NCBI GenBank assembly: GCA_045541495.1
Contig: JAZQJE010000010.1
Coordinates: 1 to 34,683, forward strand
Length of the DNA: 34,683 bases
Reading direction: 5' to 3'
DNA from: RGIG3009 sp045541495
GTDB taxonomy: Bacteria > Bacillota > Clostridia > Oscillospirales > Acutalibacteraceae
Shown here: one piece after another, positions 9,698 to 17,136 of the stretch
How positions within the stretch are numbered: position 1 is the stretch's first letter
How the letters are laid out: the number at the start of each line of letters is the position of its first letter
Made by a program: the position numbers and the translations under genes
The notes under the pieces: model-generated
Database searches by the model: none
The model's input: the letters and a program-made list of their open reading frames with translations, nothing else
Told to the model about the DNA's origin: nothing

Positions 9698-10362
9698 GTC
9701 CGTTTCATCCTTTTGCGCAGCAATGCCGCATAGTCAGCCATTTCTCGTTTTTGATGTAAACGGCCGGTATTGGTCATGTGCAAACGGCGTTTTAATGTTA
9801 TGGTGGGAATTTGCATGGTTTTGATTCTCGCATCACGTAATTTTAGTAACCATGCCACTGTTTCGCCGCTTTTCATGGTATCGTCAAAGAACCCGATCTG
9901 ATCAAATACGCGGCGACGAATCAAACTGCAACCGGGAAGAACACCGCTGTAAGGGGCGGGTCGCGGTTTCAGTTCGCTTTTTTGCTCGTCGGTCAGTTCC
10001 GGAGAAATGAAATCTTCTGCCATGGCGAAAACGGCGTCTACTTCATTTTGCGCCAACATTTCATACATGGCTTCCAGCGCATTCTCCGTTAGCACATCAT
10101 CGGCATCCAATAGTAAGATCCATTCGCCAGATGCGGCGTGAAGTCCCATGTTTCGAGCAGAGGCGGCCCCGCCTTGTACTTTGTGGAAAACTTGAACATC
10201 CAAGGTTTGAGCCACGGCAAGTGTTTGATCGGTAGAACCGTCGTCCACAACCAATATTTCCATATCACCGTCCCATTTTTGTCGACGAACAGATTCAACA
10301 GCTTGAGCAATATACCGTTCTGCTTGATGAGCGGGGATGATAACTGTCAAGGTTTTTATCAC
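9694..10362 (-). CDS. GT2-family glycosyltransferase (short)
   Basis: A 222-aa GT-A glycosyltransferase with IIPAHQAERYIAQAVESV, VVDDGSTDQT, GGAASARNMG and LLDADD (the metal-binding DXD). At 222 residues it is compact for the family and may lack most of the acceptor-binding C-terminal region, although no frameshift is visible. The start is a GTG at 10362 with AGGAG 8 nt upstream. It overlaps the next gene by 4 bp. Expected to transfer a sugar from a nucleotide donor on the cytoplasmic side as part of the same pathway as its neighbours; specificity is unknown. Confidence 0.9.
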   Translation of the reverse strand: MIKTLTVIIPAHQAERYIAQAVESVRRQKWDGDMEILVVDDGSTDQTLAVAQTLDVQVFHKVQGGAASARNMGLHAASGEWILLLDADDVLTENALEAMYEMLAQNEVDAVFAMAEDFISPELTDEQKSELKPRPAPYSGVLPGCSLIRRRVFDQIGFFDDTMKSGETVAWLLKLRDARIKTMQIPTITLKRRLHMTNTGRLHQKREMADYAALLRKRMKRT

Positions 10363-10373
10363 GGTTGATGCTC

Positions 10374-11513
10374 CTATTCTTGCGTTTTTTGTACAATCCG
10401 AATGGCGGCACGACGAATGCGTACTTTTCGCATAACTTCGTCCGGGATTGGTAGTTGTTGTCGTTTCATTTCTAAAAGGATTTCTTTATAATGAGTACCG
10501 TTGCCGTTGGCCACAATATCGGCGAGATGATCGTCTTTTCGGGCCAGAAAGGCTTCGATATCAAATACTTTGCGAAACCGTTCTAACGCTCCCATGGCAT
10601 ATAAAGCCCCCATGGTACGAACGCATTTGCCACAAATGCCGCAATTTTCGCGTTTAACGTAAATGCAAGGATGAAGATAGCGGTGTGCTAAGGGGAACGA
10701 CAACAAAGCGCGAATCTTTTCAATACGGGGGATATGTCCGCCGGTAGAATAAATCACGGTATTGTCTGTTTCAAAGCAACTCAGCGGAAGTAATTCGTAA
10801 TACCCACCGCGGTCGGAAGAAAATTCAAATTTGGCAAATTCAATACAGGAAGACGTTAAAAAGACACTAAACAGTTTTTGCAACGCTAATACGGCGGCAG
10901 GGAGACGAAAGGGAACTACTTCTATATATCGTTCGGTTTGTAACAGATGAATATTGGAATCGATGTATATGACCTGTAGATTGACTTCTCGAGCAATGCC
11001 GTTTTTCGCTTTAGCGGCCATATATCGCAACGTTTCAAAATTGTTTTTGCTTTCCAGTGTTCCAACATTTGCAACCAAAAGATGGGTCAATCGACGAGAA
11101 GGTTCGGGATTGTTCAAATGCGTCATCAGGGTAAACATACTGTCGACCCCACCCGTCCAACCGGTTGCAACGGCGTTTTTACACGGAATGGCCGTATCGG
11201 TCAGCGGTGCGTGGATGGTGATGGCATGATAACAATCCATGTTTGCCACCATTGAGGGTATTAACAGAGTGGACAATTGATAATGCAAGCGTTTGGTAAT
11301 GGGCGCTTCGCAAATAATATCTTCACCTAAACGCATGGCAGTGGTAAGGAATCCGACCACAAAAGCATCCAAGCGGTCAACCGTCAGATCGTTACCGTAT
11401 TGTGTTTCGGTTGAAAACCAGGCAATCTCCCGTTCCCCGTTTATGGTAATGGGCGCACAAAGAAAGACTTGATCTTCTTCGATGCGCAGATAGGGCGCTT
11501 CCATACGAATCAT
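10374..11513 (-). CDS. PP-loop ATPase (QueC/asparagine-synthase-like), paralog 2
   Basis: A 379-aa protein with an ATP-pyrophosphatase loop, TGGVDS at 120-125, the family motif for substrate adenylation. A later cysteine cluster, HPC (281-283) and CGICGKC (291-297) followed by RTM, resembles the zinc site of QueC-type proteins. About 115 residues precede the PP-loop and match no glutaminase domain I recognise. It is a tandem paralog of the upstream protein. Shared segments include TAMR.G.D...E.P, RLHYQL...LIPS, the PP-loop, HPC...NCG.C.KC.R, and LYA.G.L.R...VFDI.A. Related PP-loop/zinc proteins occur in polysaccharide clusters and their reaction is unknown to me. An amide or ligation chemistry on the operon product is inference. 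The start overlaps the previous gene (ATGA). Confidence 0.8.
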   Translation of the reverse strand: MIRMEAPYLRIEEDQVFLCAPITINGEREIAWFSTETQYGNDLTVDRLDAFVVGFLTTAMRLGEDIICEAPITKRLHYQLSTLLIPSMVANMDCYHAITIHAPLTDTAIPCKNAVATGWTGGVDSMFTLMTHLNNPEPSRRLTHLLVANVGTLESKNNFETLRYMAAKAKNGIAREVNLQVIYIDSNIHLLQTERYIEVVPFRLPAAVLALQKLFSVFLTSSCIEFAKFEFSSDRGGYYELLPLSCFETDNTVIYSTGGHIPRIEKIRALLSFPLAHRYLHPCIYVKRENCGICGKCVRTMGALYAMGALERFRKVFDIEAFLARKDDHLADIVANGNGTHYKEILLEMKRQQLPIPDEVMRKVRIRRAAIRIVQKTQE

Positions 11514-12655
11514 GACTGATCCCCCTGTAAATGTTGCATGGCTTTTCGAAATTGTTGCTCACAAACGTAGGCGGCGGGCGGGATTTTAATCTGGTTTTTT
11601 TCCAACAAGTCGATCGTTTCATCAAACAAGTGGTTTCCGCGGTTAGCTAAAACAAAACCGATCCGTTGCGGCAACGCCCGTTTGTAGGCGGGAATATCAA
11701 ATACTGCCGCATAACGATCCAACGTTCCCAGGGCATATAAAGTTGTCATGTCCCGTGCGCATTTTTTGCAATGGCCGCAATTGTGATTGCCGACGACTTG
11801 ATGAAAACAAGGATGTAACCATCTGTAAGAAGGTTCCCACGCCGAAAGCGCTGCTAATTTTTGGCTACGGTTGGTTTGCGCACCGGACAAATAAAATGAT
11901 TGAGATTCGGTTTGGGCGCAATGTACCGTCAACAGATCATAGGTGGCGCTGTTGTGAAGATCGAATGAGAAGTTAGCCACATCGTGTCCCGACGAAAGAA
12001 GATAGTGGGAAAGGCCGCCTTGCAATACCATGGCACCGGCCAGATTACGAAAACTATAGATGTCCAGCGGTCGTTCGGGTAACACCTTGGTAATATTGGA
12101 ATCCAGCGTAATCAATTCCAAACCCATTTCTTCGGCAAACCGTTTAGCATCTTGGCAGGCGCCGCGAAATGCTTGTTGACTGTTGGGGCCTTGGAAAACA
12201 AGAAGATTAAAGACCGCGATATGTGAAACGGGATAAATGCTGGTTTGGTTGTGGGTCATGATGGTGTATAAACAATCTACACCGCCGGAAAAACCGGTAC
12301 CGATACCGCCCTTGGATTTCAATCTTTCTGAAGTCAAGGGAGCCTTGATGGAAATGGGATGATAGAGATCTCCCGCACTGCAAAGAGAGGGGATTAAATA
12401 ATTTTCCAGTTGATAATGCAGCCGCTCCGACATGGGTGTTTCACTGACAAGGTCTTGACCTTCACGCATGGCGGTGGGCAACAGCGACATAACGAAAGCA
12501 TCGCTACGATTAGTACATAAATAATCTTGTTGGTGTTTGTCAACGCCAAACCAAAGAGTGGTTCCTTTTCCATTCAACGAGAGGTCAGCACAAAGACGTA
12601 CTTGATCGGCTTCTTGCTTTGCGTATACGTTATCGATGTGGAGCATGTTGGTCAC
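11510..12655 (-). CDS. PP-loop ATPase (QueC/asparagine-synthase-like), paralog 1
   Basis: A 381-aa protein with the PP-loop SGGVD at 123-127, where the usual final Ser is Cys128. It has the same C-terminal cysteine cluster as its neighbour: HPC at 281-283 and CGHCKKC at 293-299, then RDM. The two genes are adjacent, similar in length and share motif order, so they arose by tandem duplication. They may form a heterodimer or act in sequence on related substrates. The GTG at 12655 overlaps the previous stop, but the ATG at 12646, 5 nt after AGGTGA, is an equally good or better start. The fold family is confident. The substrate is unknown and not to be equated with queuosine synthesis, since no queuosine genes are present. 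Confidence 0.78.
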   Translation of the reverse strand: MTNMLHIDNVYAKQEADQVRLCADLSLNGKGTTLWFGVDKHQQDYLCTNRSDAFVMSLLPTAMREGQDLVSETPMSERLHYQLENYLIPSLCSAGDLYHPISIKAPLTSERLKSKGGIGTGFSGGVDCLYTIMTHNQTSIYPVSHIAVFNLLVFQGPNSQQAFRGACQDAKRFAEEMGLELITLDSNITKVLPERPLDIYSFRNLAGAMVLQGGLSHYLLSSGHDVANFSFDLHNSATYDLLTVHCAQTESQSFYLSGAQTNRSQKLAALSAWEPSYRWLHPCFHQVVGNHNCGHCKKCARDMTTLYALGTLDRYAAVFDIPAYKRALPQRIGFVLANRGNHLFDETIDLLEKNQIKIPPAAYVCEQQFRKAMQHLQGDQS

Positions 12656-13341
12656 CTGTTTTCCTTTTGTTTCGACTGACGAATGGCGTCTGCAATCAAG
12701 GACATGATATTTACTCGTTCGACTTTGGTGTGTGTTAACGAAATATTACTATCATGGACACGACGGAAATAGAGGGGTTCATCAATAAGGTGTTTCATGT
12801 TAACACCACCTGCCCATAATCGAGTGACCCACTGCGTGTCCTCTCCGTGTACATAATCTTCGCGGAAATTGCCGTATTCTTCAAAGACAGAATGACGAAT
12901 ACAGGAAGAAGCCATATACTGGTCTGTTCTGCCGTTTAGGAGTTGTTGTTGGCGTTGGGACATGGTGTTTTCGTCCCCGTGAAAAAAATTCTTGGCTTGA
13001 GTAAAAACTAAAACACAATCGGGGTGGCTGTCCATGTAGGTAACTTGTTTTTCTAATTTATCGGTGGCCCAAAGATCGTCCGCATCTAAAAAGGTAATGA
13101 ATTCACCGCGGGCATGAGAAAGTGCGAGATTTCGTGTGGCCGAAATCCCGCGGTGCTCATGGTGAACGTATCGGATACGGGGGAGAGTGGCGGCAACGGT
13201 GGCGGTGTCATCGGTGGATCCGTCGTCCGCGACAATAATCTCAAAATCTTGATACGTTTGGGCAAGAACGCTGTCAACAGCGTCTTTTAAAAACCGCCCT
13301 GCATTATAGCAGGGAATCAGCACGCTGACTCTCGGACTCAT
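12652..13341 (-). CDS. GT2-family glycosyltransferase
   Basis: A 229-aa GT-A enzyme with VSVLIPCYNAGRFLKDAVDSV, VADDGSTDDT, ISATRNLALSHA and FLDADDLW (the metal-binding DXD). A later HGEDTQWVTRL matches the ED catalytic-base region of GT2 enzymes. The ATG at 13341 overlaps the PqqD stop codon (ATGA). An upstream in-frame TTG at 13362, shortly after GGAG, is an alternative start adding seven residues. It is placed directly after the PqqD-family gene, linking glycosyl transfer to the peptide-handling part of the operon. Donor and acceptor sugars are not predictable. Confidence 0.92.
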   Translation of the reverse strand: MSPRVSVLIPCYNAGRFLKDAVDSVLAQTYQDFEIIVADDGSTDDTATVAATLPRIRYVHHEHRGISATRNLALSHARGEFITFLDADDLWATDKLEKQVTYMDSHPDCVLVFTQAKNFFHGDENTMSQRQQQLLNGRTDQYMASSCIRHSVFEEYGNFREDYVHGEDTQWVTRLWAGGVNMKHLIDEPLYFRRVHDSNISLTHTKVERVNIMSLIADAIRQSKQKENR

Positions 13342-13751
13342 TCTTCGTTGAGGATCGGCCAACCTTGCTCCACGTCCACATCGTGTACAGGATCAGCTAA
13401 GATCAGATCTTGAACTTCGGCGAACTCATCTAAAGTCAGCGCAAAACCATCTTGGAGAGAAGCCGCATCAATGGTGCATTGTGCATTCACTTCATCGGCG
13501 GAAACCAAAATCTCTTTTTCCAGCAATTGGTTAATAAAGGATTTCAGTTGAACGTCCATATCGGCGGGGCAATCGGGTAACGCTTGAATAGCGGTTAACA
13601 CAGTGGCTTCATTGGCACCAGCCAACAAAGCATCCAAAACGGCAGAGCCAAGGCTACTGGTGCCATAGTACATACCGGTGGTAAAATTGATGACAATTGC
13701 TTGTCCTTCCGCCATGTCGTAAAACATTTTTTCTTCGTTGATTTTGTACAT
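13338..13751 (-). CDS. PqqD-family peptide-binding protein
   Basis: A 137-aa protein whose first about 90 residues fit the PqqD/RRE winged-helix fold. They include EGQAIVINFTTGMYYG, then LGSAVLDALLAGA, then a helix ending LINQLLEKEILV. In characterised RiPP pathways PqqD domains hold the leader of a precursor peptide for modifying enzymes. PqqD relatives also occur paired with HprK-related kinases in polysaccharide clusters (the so-called HPr-rel systems), where no function is proven. The C-terminal 45 residues, rich in Asp and Glu, exceed the usual PqqD length. It lies 2 bp from the HprK-like gene, which strongly suggests partnership. The start is ATG with AGGAG upstream. Confidence 0.8.
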   Translation of the reverse strand: MYKINEEKMFYDMAEGQAIVINFTTGMYYGTSSLGSAVLDALLAGANEATVLTAIQALPDCPADMDVQLKSFINQLLEKEILVSADEVNAQCTIDAASLQDGFALTLDEFAEVQDLILADPVHDVDVEQGWPILNEE

Positions 13752-13753
13752 GA

Positions 13754-14773
13754 TTAAAACTCCTTTTTTATAAACTCACGTAAAAACACGTGATTTTTAC
13801 TAAGATCAGTGCTCATTTGCATTTGATAGACAGGTAACCCCGCCATGCGGGAGGCCATTTGTTTCATCAGAGCGGTATCGCGGTTACGGTCCAGTTGGGT
13901 TAGACTGCTGTGCAACATTTGCGTCATGGCAGCGCCCACCGTGGAAAGATGGATAGACGGTTCTTCCTTGCCGGAGATTTGCGGCATAATAATCGCTTTG
14001 AGCGCGAGGCAGGGACAAATTTGTTGATTTTTTAAGTGAAACTGTAGTTTGCCGTTGCACCATGCCGTATTTGGCGGTACGCTCGGTTCACCCAGTTGAG
14101 GCATTTTTTTGTGCATGTCCGGATTAACGGCAACGCTGGTATAAAGGGGCATGGCACAAAGCGCCCCCGATCCGGTTACCAGCGTGTAATCGTCCGAAAC
14201 AAAATCTAATCCTGCCGCTAAACAAGAGACGGAAAAGGTGGATTTTCCGCTGCCGCTGCGCCCTACCACCAAAACGCCGGTTCCTTGATAGCCGACGGCT
14301 GCCGCGTGCAGGAGTATCTTGTCAGTTTGACTGGCCCATCGGGAAAAAAGACCCGCTAACGTATGTCCGTAAACGGCATAATCAATATCGTTGGGACGTA
14401 GCCGCGCATAATAGAAGCGATTTCGAACGAAGTCACTGCCAATCAGGCGGTGGGTGTCGGTGCCGATTTGGAGCGATCCGGTGGCGTCATTGCTTTGCCA
14501 TACGGAAGAGGTTTTGGCCGCTCCAGCGGGAAGATAATCGTCACAACGGTCATACCAATACAGAAAAGTGGCGTTTGGTTCGCCGACTTCTTCTGTGATA
14601 AAACCCGATACACTAAAGCGAGCCGCTTGTGCCATCTCTTCCGTAGGGAAGTATAGATCAATAAGTTGGTTGCTGATCTTCACACGAAACCCTGCCTGAG
14701 GCAGTTTGCCGGTGGAACTTAAATGCCTGTCAACGGCTTGAAAATATTCCGTGAGCACCACTTTAGATGACAT
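13754..14773 (-). CDS. HprK-like serine kinase family protein (HPr kinase-related)
   Basis: A 339-aa protein with the P-loop GRSGSGKST (171-179) followed by LDFVSDDYTLV (Asp194-Asp195), as in the C-terminal domain of HPr kinase/phosphorylase and its relatives. The sequence before it (about 150 residues) is not the HprK N-terminal domain. True HprK for carbon catabolite control is therefore unlikely. Related kinases phosphorylate a serine of lasso peptides in some Bacillota, and others accompany PqqD proteins in polysaccharide loci. The reading frame extends upstream, but GAGGAGG 8 nt before the ATG at 14773 fixes the start. It is the first gene of the ten-gene operon and its leader shares a 116-bp region with the divergent gene. 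Target protein or peptide unknown. Confidence 0.8.
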   Translation of the reverse strand: MSSKVVLTEYFQAVDRHLSSTGKLPQAGFRVKISNQLIDLYFPTEEMAQAARFSVSGFITEEVGEPNATFLYWYDRCDDYLPAGAAKTSSVWQSNDATGSLQIGTDTHRLIGSDFVRNRFYYARLRPNDIDYAVYGHTLAGLFSRWASQTDKILLHAAAVGYQGTGVLVVGRSGSGKSTFSVSCLAAGLDFVSDDYTLVTGSGALCAMPLYTSVAVNPDMHKKMPQLGEPSVPPNTAWCNGKLQFHLKNQQICPCLALKAIIMPQISGKEEPSIHLSTVGAAMTQMLHSSLTQLDRNRDTALMKQMASRMAGLPVYQMQMSTDLSKNHVFLREFIKKEF

Positions 14774-14802
14774 GAATGGTACCTCCTCAGGTGAAAAGAA
14801 TC

Positions 14803-14830
14803 TTGCGTGTTGCAAAGAGTATGATATAAT
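14803..14830 (+). promoter_or_regulatory. Putative sigma-A promoter for the 335-aa divergent gene
   Basis: TTGCGT (14803-14808) and a consensus TATAAT (14825-14830) are separated by 16 bp. Transcription would start near 14837, about 50 nt before the ATG at 14890. The same 116-bp interval must also hold the minus-strand promoter of the HprK-like operon. I see only poor minus-strand -35 candidates there, so the operon promoter may be activator-dependent. Confidence 0.6.
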
Positions 14831-14845
14831 ATGGACAAGTAATCT

Positions 14846-14862
14846 TGTTACGGCGTGTAACA
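14846..14862. promoter_or_regulatory. Palindrome (possible operator) in the divergent intergenic region
   Basis: TGTTAC and GTAACA form a perfect 6-bp inverted repeat with a 5-bp centre. It lies just after the predicted plus-strand transcription start and upstream of the minus-strand operon. The placement suits a regulator acting on both transcripts. No regulator gene is present in the locus, so this is a weak inference. Confidence 0.35.
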
Positions 14863-14889
14863 GAAAAGAAAATAGAGGGTGTTGGCAGT

Positions 14890-15897
14890 ATGCGAAAAAA
14901 TTTGCTTGAATTATGCGGTTTCGATAATACCGTACAAGCATTAACAAGGATATACAGTGGGGCATCGAACACGACAGAAAGATTAGGTAATTGGCTCTCT
15001 TCGGTGGAGTTCGAGACGTTGCCATCGGGAATTACCTGCATGACCGCAGCAGCGGCGGCTTCGATCGACTATGAAGGAGTTCCCAATGCTGTTGTTCCGC
15101 GGTTGCGGGGGATTGTCAAATATGTGCATACGTTGAATGCCGGTATGATGGCAGGGCTTTGCCGAATGGGCACCGCATTTAATGAGGCGAAGTTGCCGCT
15201 TTTGCTGTTGGAAGAAACGGCTTTATATATGCAATTTCCGAATTTGCCGCAACGTCATCTTTGGCAAATGAGGGTTGGTGTGCGGCAAGAGGAGTATACC
15301 AAAGCACTAGAAGTGGCTCGCCATGCGGGATTTCAAGTGGAAGTGTATCCTTTCACGGCGATGGCCAAGCAAGGGAACACTTGTCGCATCATCATTATGC
15401 CGTTAAAAGACGGTGCGTTGGTGTGGCAAGGGTGTTTCGAGTTTCAAAAGGTAAATGCTGTATTTCGGTGCGCAAGTAATGCGGCCGTTCTCATGGGGAT
15501 CTGCCAAAACGCCTTTCGCTCTCTAACGAAACCGTCTCCTTGTGAAACCATGGTGCGTTGGATCATGGATATGAGCAACCTTTACCCGCAATTATCGGCA
15601 GAAGATTGGGATTGTGCCGTAAAATTGGCAAAACAGGAAAACGCGCAAAAACAGGTGTGTTTATTGCTCACCTTGTATGCCACCGTGACCAATACAAATT
15701 TGGATTGGATAAAGGAATTTGGCGATTCGAATGATAACCAACAATTGATTGGGTTGTTACATCGTTTTCAATCTCATTCTGCAAAAGGGCATAAAATTCG
15801 CCGGTCGATGCTGCTTTGTCGATTACGCAGACCTGATTCCGTGATCGCTGCTGCTAAATTGTTTATGCATCAATGTTTCAAGAAACTGAAACATTGA
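14890..15897 (+). CDS. Nucleotidyltransferase-like protein lacking the catalytic aspartates (probable pseudoenzyme)
   Basis: A 335-aa protein not recognised by a strong motif. Residues 105-131 align without gaps to the active-site region of the facing nucleotidyltransferase-family protein (residues 97-123 there). The hydrophobic strand, an aromatic/Pro turn and one Arg are kept, but KGS becomes EET and the metal-binding Asp-x-Asp becomes Gln-Met-Arg (126-128). After this comes YTKALEVARHAGF, as in the family's EDxxxAxxxLxxxGF pattern. It therefore looks like a degenerate paralog with a structural or regulatory role. The start ATG at 14890 has AGAGGG upstream; an in-frame TTG at 14845 would sit too near the transcription start. 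It is transcribed divergently from the HprK-like operon and its 3' end overlaps the convergent nucleotidyltransferase gene by 28 bp. Confidence 0.65.
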   Translation: MRKNLLELCGFDNTVQALTRIYSGASNTTERLGNWLSSVEFETLPSGITCMTAAAAASIDYEGVPNAVVPRLRGIVKYVHTLNAGMMAGLCRMGTAFNEAKLPLLLLEETALYMQFPNLPQRHLWQMRVGVRQEEYTKALEVARHAGFQVEVYPFTAMAKQGNTCRIIIMPLKDGALVWQGCFEFQKVNAVFRCASNAAVLMGICQNAFRSLTKPSPCETMVRWIMDMSNLYPQLSAEDWDCAVKLAKQENAQKQVCLLLTLYATVTNTNLDWIKEFGDSNDNQQLIGLLHRFQSHSAKGHKIRRSMLLCRLRRPDSVIAAAKLFMHQCFKKLKH

Positions 15898-17072
15898 GTT
15901 TGCTCGTCAGGGTTGAGGCCTATCGCTGCCATGTGAGAGTTGTAATCTGTAAGGTGTTCTTGCTCCATATTCATAACGATCATACCGCGTTTGAGTTTGT
16001 TGTGGTCGCGAAAAAGTGCATGGCACCATCGAACGGCCCAAAAAAGTGGTAGTAACACGGGTGTTTTTTTTACAACGGGATAGGTATACGACATTCGCTC
16101 GTATGAAGGAAAAACGGCGTGTAAAAACCATTTGATCTTTTTCAAAAACAAGGTATCGTTTGTATGAGAATGTCGTTGCATTACCATATCCACAACAGAG
16201 CGGTTATATTCTTCATAGATACTGCCTTGCAAAGCGGAACGCGTGATCAATTCGGTGGTCGAAGTTGACGGTGCACCTTCAAACCAGTTGTTCAACAACT
16301 CGTTGATATTGTGATAAAAATCACGCAGTTGCAGGCAATCAATTTCACGAAGAATGTACGTTTCGTCCATATCGGGATACGTTTTTCGCCAAACTTGCAG
16401 ATCGCAAATGTCTTTGGCACAGATTGTTCCGTTTAAATAATGCTTCGACAGATGAACAATCAGGTAGACAAAATGATCTTCCGGCGAAAGATAATAACCA
16501 AAACCACTTTCGTTTTTGCGCGCTAAGCGCCAACTGTCACGATAGTATTCAAAATAGTTCTTGAAATTGGAAGAAACCAAATAGCGGTGCAATTCCAGTT
16601 TTAAAGACGGACCATTCCAAGTGTGTTCATACTCACAGTCGTCCTCTTTGACAAAAGAGAGGGAAGGAAGTAATTTTTCAAGGGTCGGATATTGTTCCGC
16701 ACGAATCAAAATATCCGCATCAAACATCACACGATACTCGGGGCGGTCGTACAACGATTTGATAACAGAACCTTTTACAGGAAGATAATCAATACCGTTT
16801 TCTTCAAAAAACGCATATACTTTTTGAAGTTGTTGCATCTGTAAACGATTGAATTGGAGTAGCTCGCAAAATTGCGCCGTCATGCGGACTAAGGCAGTGT
16901 GGTTGCGGGGGAATCCACATCGAACAGCGCCTTGTATGGCTAAGCCGATCAAATGATGCTGTTGAAATGTGTGTACTGCTTTATCTAAATCAAAATCGGA
17001 AGGGAGCGATAGCGCTTCACCCGTTAATGCACTTCTCAACAAGGTGATAATACCCATTGTCTGTGTATCCAA
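15870..17072 (-). CDS. Nucleotidyltransferase family protein (NTP_transf_5-like)
   Basis: A 400-aa protein with the motif string LPVKGSVI...EYRVMFDADILI (residues 97-123). This gives the G-S pair and the Asp-x-Asp metal ligands (118-120) of the uncharacterised nucleotidyltransferase family often seen in lasso-peptide and polysaccharide loci. The C-terminal half has His-rich helical segments, for example SPEDHFVYLIVHLSKHYLNG, typical of this family. The frame extends to an ATG at 17099, but the predicted promoter places the transcript start at about 17101. A TTG at 17072 with AGGAG 7 nt upstream is therefore the likely start. It has its own promoter and converges on its apparent pseudoenzyme paralog. 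Likely role: transfer of a nucleotide or sugar-nucleotide to the locus product, by inference. Confidence 0.78.
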   Translation of the reverse strand: MDTQTMGIITLLRSALTGEALSLPSDFDLDKAVHTFQQHHLIGLAIQGAVRCGFPRNHTALVRMTAQFCELLQFNRLQMQQLQKVYAFFEENGIDYLPVKGSVIKSLYDRPEYRVMFDADILIRAEQYPTLEKLLPSLSFVKEDDCEYEHTWNGPSLKLELHRYLVSSNFKNYFEYYRDSWRLARKNESGFGYYLSPEDHFVYLIVHLSKHYLNGTICAKDICDLQVWRKTYPDMDETYILREIDCLQLRDFYHNINELLNNWFEGAPSTSTTELITRSALQGSIYEEYNRSVVDMVMQRHSHTNDTLFLKKIKWFLHAVFPSYERMSYTYPVVKKTPVLLPLFWAVRWCHALFRDHNKLKRGMIVMNMEQEHLTDYNSHMAAIGLNPDEQTQCFSFLKH

Positions 17073-17107
17073 TCGATATCTCCTCTTTTCCTTTGACATT
17101 ACCTTTT

Positions 17108-17136
17108 ATTGTATCGCATTTATCTTCTTTTTTCAA
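17108..17136 (-). promoter_or_regulatory. Sigma-A promoter of the nucleotidyltransferase gene
   Basis: Reading the minus strand, TTGAAA (17131-17136) and TACAAT (17108-17113) are spaced by 17 bp. The predicted transcript start near 17101 leaves a leader of about 29 nt to the TTG codon at 17072. Confidence 0.72.

Noticed and set aside
10374..12655. queC (queuosine synthesis)
   Set aside because: PP-loop and cysteines match the superfamily, but the proteins are much longer than QueC and no queD, queE or queF is present.
13754..14773. Genuine HPr kinase/phosphorylase (hprK)
   Set aside because: The N-terminal half does not look like HprK and the context is a surface-glycan operon; only the P-loop domain is shared.
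13754..15025. Longer HprK-like protein starting at 15025
   Set aside because: The extra 84 residues overlap the divergent gene and its promoter; GAGGAGG before the ATG at 14773 gives a much better start.
5042..17072. A lasso-peptide biosynthesis cluster
   Set aside because: Kinase, nucleotidyltransferase, PqqD and exporter fit, but there is no precursor, no leader protease of the B2 type, and no full asparagine-synthetase-like cyclase with glutaminase domain. Three glycosyltransferases and a pyruvyl transferase point elsewhere.
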